This document shows, one piece after another, positions 52,529 to 62,911 of a DNA stretch of 64,000 bases. The translations under genes and the position numbers were made by a program. Within the stretch, counting starts at the first letter, position 1; every line of letters begins with the position of its first letter. The notes below the pieces were generated by a model that was not told the origin of the DNA, did not search any database, and saw nothing but the letters and a program-made list of their open reading frames with translations. Source of the DNA: Bacteroidetes bacterium GWC2_46_850 (lineage in GTDB: Bacteria > Bacteroidota > Bacteroidia > Bacteroidales > Dysgonomonadaceae); contig MENQ01000011.1 in NCBI GenBank assembly GCA_001768325.1, forward strand, positions 124,001-188,000. The letters are read 5' to 3'.

Positions 52529-55027
52529 ATGAAGTACCTACAATTTATATTACTGCTGACTCTCTTCACTCCTTTTGTCATCTATGCACAACAAGGTGGT
52601 AGATCGAAGGAGGTTACCTCATATACAAAAGAAGGGAATAGGGTTGTGTTTAACACGGAAGATGGATCGAGGCTGTCACTGGACTTTCTCAACAACTCCG
52701 TCGTAAAAATATGGTTCGATCCCCATGGCACATTTGTTCGCAAAAATAAATCGTTTGCAGTAATCAATGAGGACCTCGAAAATATGGAGAAGATAGCGGT
52801 GAACGACGAACCATCATCCTACGAGATATACACTTCCAGGCTCCGTATCAGGATGAACAAGAGCCCGATGCAACTACAGATTTTTGATAAATGGCAAAAA
52901 CTGTTGTTCAGTGATTATAAGGAGATCGGTCACTTGTCTGACTCCACGGCGAAGAAAGCTTACAAGGTATTGCGAGACGACGAACAGTTTTTCGGCTTGG
53001 GAGAAAAGGCCGGGCCTCTCAATCGACGCGGACGGGAATACAAGATGTGGAACAGCGACCGCCCCTGCTACAGTGTAAACGAGGATCCGCTATATAAAAG
53101 CATACCCTTCTTTATGAGTAGTTACCAATATGGGATTTTCCTTGATAATACTTATAAAACAGAATTTAAATTTGGTACAGAGTCCAATGAATATTATTCG
53201 TTTGAGGCACCAGACGGAGCATTTGTCTATTACTTTATTTTCGGGAAAGATTATAAGGATATCCAGAGTCAGTATATCTCCCTGACAGGGAAACCTATTA
53301 TGCCGCCTAAGTGGGCGTTTGGCTTCTCGCAAAGTCGTGGTCTTTACACGAAAGAAGCGCAGGCACTGGAGGTGGCTGCCGAATTCCGTAAGCGTCAAAT
53401 TCCATGCGATATAATCTATCAGGATATCGGTTGGACACAATATTTGCAGAATTTTGAATGGAGAGAGGGAAATTACAACAATCCGAAGCAAATGCTCTCT
53501 ACTTTAAATGAGCAAGGTTTTAAAGTGATTCTTTCACAGGATCCGGTGATCTCTCAAGCAAATAGGAAACAGTGGGCAGAAGCCGACAGTCTCGGTTATT
53601 TCGTAAAGGATTCCCGAACAGGGAAAGCGTATGATATGCCCTGGCCATGGGGAGGTAACTGTGGGGTGGTGGATTTTACCATTCCGGAGGTGGCCGACTG
53701 GTGGGGTGAGTACCAGCAGAAACCATTAAATGATGGAGCTGCCGGATTCTGGACAGATATGGGCGAACCGGCATGGAGCAATGAGGAGGACATTGATCGA
53801 CTTCATATGCGGCACCATATCGGTATGCACGGTGAGATTCACAATGTGTACGGACTGACCTGGGACAAGGTGGTAAAAGAGCAGTTTGAAAAGAGGAACC
53901 CGGGCAAACGGATATTCCAGATGACGCGTGCAGCTTATGCCGGACTCCAGCGCTATACGTTTGGCTGGAGTGGTGACAGCGGCAATGGCAATGATCTCCT
54001 CGAAGGGTGGGGGCAACTACGGAACCAGGTGGCGATCGGTATCTCTGCCGGATTGGGAGGTATTCCGTTCTGGACAACAGATATTTCCGGTTATTGTGGT
54101 GATATTACCGATTACCCGGCGATGGCAGAACTCTACACCCGGTGGATGCAGTTTGGCATTTTTAATCCATTGAGCCGTGCTCATCACGAAGGTGATAATG
54201 CGGTAGAACCTTGGATGTTTGGAGAAACAGCTGAGAAAAACAGTAAAGCTGCCATCGAATTGAAATATCAGCTCTTTCCTTACCTGTACACTTATGCCCG
54301 GAAGGCGCATGATACAGGATTGCCTATTATGAGGGGGCTGTTTATGGAATATCCCTACGACGAAGTGGCACTGAAAGTTGAAGATCAGTTTATGTTTGGT
54401 GAGGAACTGCTTGTAGCACCGGTGTTGAAAAAGGGAGAAAGGGTAAAGCGTCTCTATCTGCCCGAAGGGGAATGGATTGATTTTAACGACAAAAAAACCG
54501 TTTATTTGGGTGGACAGCAAATTGCTTATCGTGCATCTTTAAATGTGATTCCCATTTTTGTAAAGAAAGGCTCCATCGTCCCGATGATGCCGGTAATGCA
54601 ATATATCCACGAAAAGAAAGACTATCCGTTGTTTATTCATATTTTTCCCGACTATGAAGATGAAACGGCAGAATTCGAACTCTATGAAGATGAGGGAGAG
54701 AACCTCGAGTATCTCGATAACATCGCTTCAAGAACGCGGTTTACCTGTACTACTCTGTCCGACGGATACCGTACGGAAATTGTACCGTCGGATAATGGAT
54801 TCAAACAATCGGACAAAAGGAACATGATCCTGGCTTATCATCTCGATAAAATGCCTGTTTCGGTCACCGTGAATGGTAAAACAGCCAAAAAAACGGATGA
54901 AGCTTCTATTTACCGCACAGCGGAGAACGATGTTTCATCTATAGCATGGTGGTGGAGCGAGGAGTTGAATGAGTGTCGAGTGAAAATACCCGATCATAGA
55001 AAAAAGATAACCATATTAATTAATTAA
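52529..55027 (+). CDS. GH31 alpha-glucosidase, exported
   Basis: An 832-residue enzyme releasing glucose from alpha-glucan oligosaccharides, with a signal peptide ending FVIYAQ and no lipobox, so probably periplasmic. The N-terminal GH31 beta domain is followed by the barrel starting PPKWAFGFSQSRGLY, nucleophile Asp410 in FWTDMGEPAW and acid/base Asp483 in FGWSGDSGNGN. The C-terminal domains include LYLPEGEWIDFND. The ATG at 52529 is preferred to the TTG three bases earlier. It lies 21 bases after the GH66 gene. Confidence 0.94.
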   Translation: MKYLQFILLLTLFTPFVIYAQQGGRSKEVTSYTKEGNRVVFNTEDGSRLSLDFLNNSVVKIWFDPHGTFVRKNKSFAVINEDLENMEKIAVNDEPSSYEIYTSRLRIRMNKSPMQLQIFDKWQKLLFSDYKEIGHLSDSTAKKAYKVLRDDEQFFGLGEKAGPLNRRGREYKMWNSDRPCYSVNEDPLYKSIPFFMSSYQYGIFLDNTYKTEFKFGTESNEYYSFEAPDGAFVYYFIFGKDYKDIQSQYISLTGKPIMPPKWAFGFSQSRGLYTKEAQALEVAAEFRKRQIPCDIIYQDIGWTQYLQNFEWREGNYNNPKQMLSTLNEQGFKVILSQDPVISQANRKQWAEADSLGYFVKDSRTGKAYDMPWPWGGNCGVVDFTIPEVADWWGEYQQKPLNDGAAGFWTDMGEPAWSNEEDIDRLHMRHHIGMHGEIHNVYGLTWDKVVKEQFEKRNPGKRIFQMTRAAYAGLQRYTFGWSGDSGNGNDLLEGWGQLRNQVAIGISAGLGGIPFWTTDISGYCGDITDYPAMAELYTRWMQFGIFNPLSRAHHEGDNAVEPWMFGETAEKNSKAAIELKYQLFPYLYTYARKAHDTGLPIMRGLFMEYPYDEVALKVEDQFMFGEELLVAPVLKKGERVKRLYLPEGEWIDFNDKKTVYLGGQQIAYRASLNVIPIFVKKGSIVPMMPVMQYIHEKKDYPLFIHIFPDYEDETAEFELYEDEGENLEYLDNIASRTRFTCTTLSDGYRTEIVPSDNGFKQSDKRNMILAYHLDKMPVSVTVNGKTAKKTDEASIYRTAENDVSSIAWWWSEELNECRVKIPDHRKKITILIN

Positions 55028-55088
55028 AAGCATATAAAAGAATCCATTGTAACCAAGACTTATGAATAAGGAACTTATAGACAAATGA

Positions 55089-57323
<2,235 letters not shown>

Positions 57324-57330
57324 ATTGTGA

Positions 57331-57366
57331 AAAAAGCGGGGTTTACATTAAAGCACCCCGCTTTTT
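57331..57366. terminator. bidirectional terminator between GH97 and TraB/GumN genes
   Basis: AAAAAGCGGGG (57331-57341) and CCCCGCTTTTT (57356-57366) form a perfect 11-bp stem with A- and T-runs at the outer ends, so it can stop transcripts from both sides. It overlaps no coding sequence. Confidence 0.9.
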
Positions 57367-57367
57367 G

Positions 57368-58270
57368 CTATCTTACTGCCTCGACAGTATATCCCAACTT
57401 TCTCAGACCTTCAATTAAACCCTCCTCTCCTGGTAGATGCAGGCATCCCACAGCAATGAATGATGGCTTTTCAGCCATAATTTGGGGTAGTTTTTTGAGC
57501 CATTTCTCGTTCCGGTCTTTATTCAGTCTGTTTTTCTCCTCTTCGGTAGAGGGACAGGGATCGTTGATTATCTCTTTTTCAGACAGTTCCCGCAAGGCAT
57601 GGATATCCTGCGCATGATATGCAACCTGAAGCTCATCCATCTGCTCTTTCAGCAATTCCGGATGTTTCACCATGCAGGTCAATAACTCGGCCTGGCGCTC
57701 CAACGTTTGAGAGTTCAGTAAAACTTCTATCTGATCTTCTGTTGTCTCCAGTCCAATAACCGTGCGGTTGCGTTTTAATGCTTCCTCCTGGAAATACTGG
57801 TCGAGACTTGTTCCGGATGAAAGAGAAGGATAATACTGCTGGTATAGAGTGACCGAAATCAGATTTGAGAGAAGTGCCGGTTTGAGGTTGCCCACTTGTC
57901 CCAATCCCACACCCAGTAGCCGGGTAAGGGTACTGTCGAGCAGTGCGACCTCTTCCGGTGATACCAGCGATTCGTATGTGATCCCGACAGGCAGGGTGGA
58001 TTCATCCATGATTTCCATCTGCATCCTGGACATATTACTCATGTCCAACTCTCCCACAGTCTGTACTGTGCTATCAAAGGCATTCCATACTCCTGGAACG
58101 GAATCAAGAAAGGAGAGAGGTACCAGATGATGTGTACCAAAGATATAGGAGGGTTGTTTAAGACCGTTTCCGGATATCTTCCACAATAAAGAGTTGGTGC
58201 CCCGTGTGGAGGCACCAATGCAGGAAAGCAACAATAAAAATGTTGCCAGTGAGAGTATCTTTCTTTTCAC
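57368..58270 (-). CDS. TraB/GumN family protein, exported
   Basis: A 300-residue protein of the TraB/GumN (PrgY) group, a fold with predicted metal-dependent hydrolase features. It starts MKRKILSLATFLLLLSC, a secretion signal whose Cys could be lipidated although the lipobox is not ideal. The family markers are YIFGTHHLVPLSFLD, with GxxH near residue 45, ETTEDQIEVL near the middle, and a terminal FIAVGCLHLPGEEGLIEGL containing GxxH again. The biological substrate is not established. It lies downstream of the ferritin gene on the same strand, with 42 bases between. Confidence 0.85.
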   Translation of the reverse strand: MKRKILSLATFLLLLSCIGASTRGTNSLLWKISGNGLKQPSYIFGTHHLVPLSFLDSVPGVWNAFDSTVQTVGELDMSNMSRMQMEIMDESTLPVGITYESLVSPEEVALLDSTLTRLLGVGLGQVGNLKPALLSNLISVTLYQQYYPSLSSGTSLDQYFQEEALKRNRTVIGLETTEDQIEVLLNSQTLERQAELLTCMVKHPELLKEQMDELQVAYHAQDIHALRELSEKEIINDPCPSTEEEKNRLNKDRNEKWLKKLPQIMAEKPSFIAVGCLHLPGEEGLIEGLRKLGYTVEAVR

Positions 58271-58312
58271 TTGAAATATTAATTCACTAGAATGTTAAAG
58301 AATCTCTCCCAA

Positions 58313-58831
58313 TTAAGGATTTACGGAAGTGTCTATTGGGGTATAGCTCCTTTGTGCCAGTTCCTTATCCATTGTGTAGATACCAAATCCGTTACTGCCA
58401 ATCAGTTTCAGACTGTCAATCAATGCCTGGGCTGTTTCCTCTTCTTCCACCTGTTCATTCACAAACCATTGTAGCATGTTCTCAGAGGCATAATCATTTT
58501 CTCTGCGTGCAATTGAAACCAGATTGTTAATGAGCGAAGTGACAATTTTTTCATGCTCCAGTGTCACTTCGAATGCCTTTAACAGAGATTCCCAGGATGT
58601 ATCCACTTTGTCAATGGGCTTGAGCTCCACACTATTACCCTTTGCAATAAGATAATTCATGAGTTTAAGCGCATGATCCTGTTCTTCCTGAAACTGTACC
58701 TTAAACCAGTTGGCGAAGCCTGGCAGACCTTCGTGCGCAAAATGAGCAGACATTGACAGATACAGGTATGCCGACCAGAATTCGGCATTGATCTGCTTGT
58801 TGATTGCAGTTTCTAATTCTTTACTTACCAT
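58313..58831 (-). CDS. ftnA: bacterial non-heme ferritin
   Basis: Iron-storage protein of 172 residues that assembles into a 24-subunit shell. The four-helix bundle carries the ferroxidase ligands: Glu in QINAEFWSAYLYL, the Glu and His of EEQDHALKLM, and Glu residues in the helix around WFVNEQVEEEETA. No heme Met was looked for. It is divergent from the serine palmitoyltransferase gene and has a full -33/-7 promoter. With FeoAB elsewhere in the window, this organism has both uptake and storage genes for ferrous iron. Confidence 0.95.
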   Translation of the reverse strand: MVSKELETAINKQINAEFWSAYLYLSMSAHFAHEGLPGFANWFKVQFQEEQDHALKLMNYLIAKGNSVELKPIDKVDTSWESLLKAFEVTLEHEKIVTSLINNLVSIARRENDYASENMLQWFVNEQVEEEETAQALIDSLKLIGSNGFGIYTMDKELAQRSYTPIDTSVNP

Positions 58832-58901
58832 AGTTGTACGATTGTTTATTCGTTAAATGTGTCTATTACTGTTAAAACGCTTTCAATTCGAAAATGTTTA
58901 A

Positions 58902-58933
58902 CAAAGATACAGCATCTTCCTGTCCTGTTCAAA
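58902..58933 (-). promoter_or_regulatory. promoter of the ferritin gene
   Basis: On the minus strand TTTG (58930-58933), a 20-base gap, then TATCTTTG (58902-58909): both halves match the Bacteroidetes consensus. Confidence 0.7.
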
Positions 58934-58969
58934 AAAAAAGAGTTGCCTCTCACTATTTAAATTAATTAC

Positions 58970-59027
58970 TATCTTTGTGCACGGTTTCTTGGAAAATAGA
59001 AACTTCTTACACTTTTTTCGTAAGAGG
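58970..59027 (+). promoter_or_regulatory. -7 element and leader hairpins of the serine palmitoyltransferase gene
   Basis: TATCTTTG lies at 58970-58977, with TTG at 58943-58945 (24-base gap, slightly long). The leader contains two hairpins, GTTTC/GAAAC (58984-58988 with 58999-59003) and an 8-bp stem (59003-59010 with 59020-59027) that share base 59003, so they would stack or compete. The ATG is at 59050. Confidence 0.45.
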
Positions 59028-59049
59028 TTATTTTTTAAATTTTCTTTAA

Positions 59050-60240
59050 ATGAATCTTTTAAAAGAAAAAATGATGAAATACGATGCTCCGCAGCGTGCT
59101 AAAGCTGCCGGCATCTATCCCTACTTTCGGGCTATTGAAAGCGACCAGGATACAGAAGTTCTCATTAGCGGGAAGAAAGTATTGATGTTCGGTTCGAATG
59201 CCTACCTGGGGCTGACCAACCACCCAAAAGTGAAAGAGGCAGCTGTCGCCGCTACCAAAAAATATGGTACGGGGATGGCCGGATCTCGCTTTTTAAATGG
59301 TACCCTCGACATCCATCTGGAACTGGAAAGAAAACTTGCCAACTTTATGAATAAGGATGAGGCCGTTGTTTTCTCCACCGGATTTAGTGTAAATGAAGGA
59401 GTGCTGGGATGCCTTACCGGAAGGGACGAGTATATCATCTGGGACGAGAGAGACCATGCATCCATTATTGAAGGAATCCGAACATCATTCTCCACCAAGT
59501 ACAAGTTCCGGCATAACGATATGGATTCGCTGGAAAAACAACTCAAACGTTGTGATTCCAGAAAAGTGAAACTGATCGTTGTCGATGGTGTCTTCAGCAT
59601 GGAAGGAGATCTGGCCAATCTGCCGGAGATTGTGAAGCTGGCACACAAATACAATGCCAATGTCATGGTGGATGAAGCACACAGCCTGGGCGTGCTGGGT
59701 AAGAAATACAGCGGCCGTGGTGTCTGCGATCATTTTGGTTTGCTCGACGACGTAGATCTGGTGATGGGTACATTCAGCAAGTCGCTCGCTTCCATCGGCG
59801 GATTTGTCGCCGGTTCCTATCCGGTAATCAACTTTTTACGTCATAACGCCAGAACCAATATCTTCAGTGCCAGCATCACGCCAGCAGCAACTGCAGCAGC
59901 TTCAGCGGCACTTGATATCCTTAAATCGGAACCAGAACGGGTAAAGCGTTTGTGGGAACTGACCGATTATGCCATCAACCAATTCAGAGAGAGAGGGTTT
60001 GAGCTTGGTCCTACCTCAACGCCTATTCTTCCGCTCTATGTAAGGGACAATGACAAGACTTTCCTTGTTACCAAACTACTTTTCGAGGAGGGCATCTTTG
60101 TCAATCCCGTTGTACCCCCTGCCGTTTCATCCAACGATACGCTGATTCGTTATTCGCTGATGGCTACGCACACCTTTGAGCAGGTAGACCGTTCCATTGA
60201 GTTGATCACTGCCATCTTCAAAAAAACGGGCGTGCTCTGA
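59050..60240 (+). CDS. spt: serine palmitoyltransferase, Bacteroides Spt-type
   Basis: Pyridoxal-phosphate enzyme condensing serine with an acyl-CoA to start sphingolipid synthesis; 396 residues. The whole protein closely follows the Bacteroides Spt pattern: VLMFGSNAYLGLT, GTGMAGSRFLNGTLDIH, VVDGVFSMEGDLANLPEIV, VDEAHSLGVLG, and the PLP Lys244 in GTFSKSLASIGG. The related KBL and BioF enzymes share the fold, but the N-terminal YPYFRAIES and AGSRFLNGT context favours Spt. It is a single gene with its own terminator. Confidence 0.9.
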   Translation: MNLLKEKMMKYDAPQRAKAAGIYPYFRAIESDQDTEVLISGKKVLMFGSNAYLGLTNHPKVKEAAVAATKKYGTGMAGSRFLNGTLDIHLELERKLANFMNKDEAVVFSTGFSVNEGVLGCLTGRDEYIIWDERDHASIIEGIRTSFSTKYKFRHNDMDSLEKQLKRCDSRKVKLIVVDGVFSMEGDLANLPEIVKLAHKYNANVMVDEAHSLGVLGKKYSGRGVCDHFGLLDDVDLVMGTFSKSLASIGGFVAGSYPVINFLRHNARTNIFSASITPAATAAASAALDILKSEPERVKRLWELTDYAINQFRERGFELGPTSTPILPLYVRDNDKTFLVTKLLFEEGIFVNPVVPPAVSSNDTLIRYSLMATHTFEQVDRSIELITAIFKKTGVL

Positions 60241-60276
60241 CGATCTCTTTTATTTGTTAATGCTCCCTATAAATTG

Positions 60277-60308
60277 TTCCCCGCGAATACACGGGGAATG
60301 TTTTTTTT
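60277..60308 (+). terminator. intrinsic terminator after spt
   Basis: TTCCCCG (60277-60283) and CGGGGAA (60292-60298) form a perfect 7-bp stem with an 8-base loop, followed by TG and eight T residues. The next gene's -7 box begins two bases later. Confidence 0.85.
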
Positions 60309-60310
60309 CG

Positions 60311-60318
60311 TAGATTTG
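60311..60318 (+). promoter_or_regulatory. -7 element (TAGATTTG) for the DUF389 gene
   Basis: Exact TAnnTTTG match 17 bases before the ATG at 60336, packed against the spt terminator, so the two genes are transcribed separately. Confidence 0.55.
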
Positions 60319-60335
60319 CGAAAAGATGAATTGCC

Positions 60336-61679
60336 ATGGAGAAAAGAATAGATAAGCTGCTGCAGTGGTTTGACCTGCGCAGTGAGATGGAGGGATATGA
60401 TCTCATTCATGAGAACATCGAGAGCGGGATTGTCTTCCGGGGAACAAACCTCTGGGTGTTGATGTTTGCTATTGTGGTAGCTTCCGTGGGGCTCAACATG
60501 AACTCCACAGCGGTCATCATTGGCGCCATGCTCATCTCGCCGCTGATGGGTCCCATCAACGGGATGGGTTACGGTCTGGCCACCTACGACTTTCAGTTGT
60601 TTCGCCGCTCCCTTAAGAATTTCTCTTTCGCCGTGGGGGTGAGCCTTCTCACTTCCGCGCTCTACTTTCTGCTCTCCCCGCTCAACGAGGCTCACTCCGA
60701 GCTGCTGGCGCGTACCAGTCCCACCATCTACGATGTGATCATCGCCCTATTCGGTGGTCTGGCCGGTATCGTGGCCATGAGCAGCCGCCTCAAGGGCAAT
60801 GTGATTCCCGGTGTGGCAATCGCCACGGCACTGATGCCCCCCATCTGCACAGCCGGTTATGGACTGGCTACGCTGCAATTCAACTTCTTCTTTGGTGCGC
60901 TGTTCCTGTTCACCATCAACACCGTCTTCATCGCTTTTGCTGCGCTCATTGTCTGTCAGTTGCTGAAGTTTCCCATCCGTTCCATCGTCGATCCCACTAG
61001 AAAGAAACATGTGAACCGTATGATCTCCGCCGTCATTCTTCTTACCCTGATTCCCAGTATTATTTTCGGTGTGAACCTGGTAAAGAACGAAGAGTTTACA
61101 CAACATGCCGAGAACTTTATCGGAGAGGTGACCCTGCTCGGTGGTAACTACCTTCAGAGCAGGCAAGTGTCCCCGGCTACCCGCACGGTGGAACTGCTTT
61201 ACTCCGGTTACGGTCTGAACGATTCCATCCGGGAGGAGATCATTGAAACGGCGCTGGTACACGGGCTCGATACCGCACGGTTGGTAATCCGGCAGGGGTA
61301 TGATGCCAGCAAGGTGCAGGAGAACGTACGGAGATACCAGTCAGAGTCGGAACGTTTGTCCACGCAGCTGGCAGCCACTACTTTTAACCTGCGGCAGACA
61401 GAGAGCAGGGTAGATAGTATCCGCAATATCTCCCTTTTTGGTGAAAGGATCCTGTCGGAGATCAAGCCGCTCTTCCCGCAGATCGTCGGTTGCTCCTACG
61501 CCGAGACCTATCTCTTTTCAGCCGTGAATGACACCACGCAGCGCTCCGGAATGGTGCCGGTAGTGATCTTCACTGTCCCGCGCAACGGGCTGCGTTTCAT
61601 TGACAGGAACAAGATTGAGGAGTGGCTGAAGAGCAGGCTCAACAACCCGCGTGCGAAGATGGTGATTGAGGAATCATAA
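60336..61679 (+). CDS. DUF389 family membrane protein
   Basis: A 447-residue protein. Residues about 35-240 form the DUF389 membrane domain with GAMLISPLMGPINGMGYGLA and NVIPGVAIATALMPPICTAGYGLA, two related loops that suggest an internal repeat. The C-terminal 200 residues are soluble, include a coiled-coil-like stretch (QENVRRYQSESERLSTQL) and end in a small alpha/beta part. Some DUF389 proteins are annotated as hydrophobic or stress proteins; no transport substrate is known. The first two thirds are GC-rich compared with neighbours. Confidence 0.85.
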   Translation: MEKRIDKLLQWFDLRSEMEGYDLIHENIESGIVFRGTNLWVLMFAIVVASVGLNMNSTAVIIGAMLISPLMGPINGMGYGLATYDFQLFRRSLKNFSFAVGVSLLTSALYFLLSPLNEAHSELLARTSPTIYDVIIALFGGLAGIVAMSSRLKGNVIPGVAIATALMPPICTAGYGLATLQFNFFFGALFLFTINTVFIAFAALIVCQLLKFPIRSIVDPTRKKHVNRMISAVILLTLIPSIIFGVNLVKNEEFTQHAENFIGEVTLLGGNYLQSRQVSPATRTVELLYSGYGLNDSIREEIIETALVHGLDTARLVIRQGYDASKVQENVRRYQSESERLSTQLAATTFNLRQTESRVDSIRNISLFGERILSEIKPLFPQIVGCSYAETYLFSAVNDTTQRSGMVPVVIFTVPRNGLRFIDRNKIEEWLKSRLNNPRAKMVIEES

Positions 61680-61819
61680 TGCTGGAGGATGTCGTTGAAA
61701 ATATGTTTTTCCATCAGGAGGATAACTTAACAGATAAACTGTTTCCTTTGAAAAACTTTTCCGGCATTTCTGCTGTTATACCTGAAACATCTTTTCGTTT
61801 TACATTATTTGTCAATTAA

Positions 61820-62839
61820 ATGAAGAACATGGAAACATCCTACATGGGCCTCAGGCTCAGCAGCCCAGTCATCCTGGGCGCCTCGGAACTTACCTCTCAT
61901 CCCGATATGCTGAAAAAAGCAGAAGAACAGGGGGCTGCCGCCGTAGTCTATAAATCACTTTTCGAGGAGCAGATACAGATGGAGAACCTGTATCACGACG
62001 AGAAAATCAGTCAGTACAATGATATTCATGCGGAGATGGTCACCCTCCATCCCGACATCGACCGTTCTGATATCGACTATTACCTGGTGAAGCTCCGCAA
62101 GGTGAAGGAGAGCCTCTCCATCCCTGTGATCGCCAGCCTCAACTGCGTGAACGAAACGAGTTGGATCAGATATGCAAAAATGATCGAGGAGACCGGTGTG
62201 GATGGTATTGAACTAAACCTCTACCAGATTCCAGTGAATTTTGATCTTGACGCAACTGCCATTGAGCAGCATCAGGCAGATATTGTTGCAGCCGTCAAAC
62301 AGCAGCTTTCTATTCCTGTGAGCGTGAAACTGAGTTCAGGTTATACCAACATCCTTCATTTTGCCAAACGGCTTGATGAAAAGGGTATTGACGGCATGGT
62401 GCTCTTCAATGCTTTTTTTCAGCCCGATGTGGATATCTGGCATGAGAATCACCGAAAAGCCTTCAACCTTACCCACAAAGGTGAGTACAAGGAGTCGTTA
62501 CGCTATGCAGGAATGCTCTATGGTCGTGTAAAAGCGGACATTTGCAGTAGTCGTGGCATTCAGGACGGTGCCGATGTAATCAAGGTGCTTCTATCCGGCG
62601 CCTCCTGTGTACAAGTTGTGAGTGCTGCTTACCGACACGGCATGGAACGTATCGGTGAAATAAACCGTGAGATAGACGACTGGATGCAGCGCAAAGGTTA
62701 CAATCATATCGATCAGTTCAAGGGTAAGCTCTCCGATAGCGTACTCAACAAAAACAATACCCTGCTTATCTACAAAAGAGCACAATATATCGACATGTTG
62801 CTGCACTCCGACAAGTTGATGGAAGACCTGGAGTGGTGA
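61820..62839 (+). CDS. dihydroorotate-dehydrogenase-like flavoprotein
   Basis: A 339-residue TIM-barrel protein similar to class 1 dihydroorotate dehydrogenase: METSYMGLRLSSPVILGASE at the N-terminus, IPVIASLNCVNETSWI, GVDGIELNLYQIPV, VSVKLSSGYTN and ICSSRGIQDGADVIKVLLSGAS with the FMN phosphate site near the C-terminus. Bacteroidetes carry such paralogues besides true PyrD, often near pyruvate:ferredoxin oxidoreductase; substrate unknown. The usual catalytic Cys loop of class 1 enzymes is not obvious, so a role in pyrimidine synthesis is doubtful. Confidence 0.82.
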   Translation: MKNMETSYMGLRLSSPVILGASELTSHPDMLKKAEEQGAAAVVYKSLFEEQIQMENLYHDEKISQYNDIHAEMVTLHPDIDRSDIDYYLVKLRKVKESLSIPVIASLNCVNETSWIRYAKMIEETGVDGIELNLYQIPVNFDLDATAIEQHQADIVAAVKQQLSIPVSVKLSSGYTNILHFAKRLDEKGIDGMVLFNAFFQPDVDIWHENHRKAFNLTHKGEYKESLRYAGMLYGRVKADICSSRGIQDGADVIKVLLSGASCVQVVSAAYRHGMERIGEINREIDDWMQRKGYNHIDQFKGKLSDSVLNKNNTLLIYKRAQYIDMLLHSDKLMEDLEW

Positions 62840-62878
62840 TTCGTAACAGAAGGATGACTATGATGCAACGACCCGGAT

Positions 62879-62911
62879 ATATTTGGAGAATATTTGGACT
62901 ATATTAGGAGA
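62879..62911. repeat. three tandem 11-bp repeats at the MFS gene end
   Basis: Units ATATTTGGAGA, ATATTTGGACT and ATATTAGGAGA lie head to tail and overlap the stop of the minus-strand MFS gene (62904-62906). The 11-bp period equals about one DNA turn. It may be a chance slippage repeat. Confidence 0.6.
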
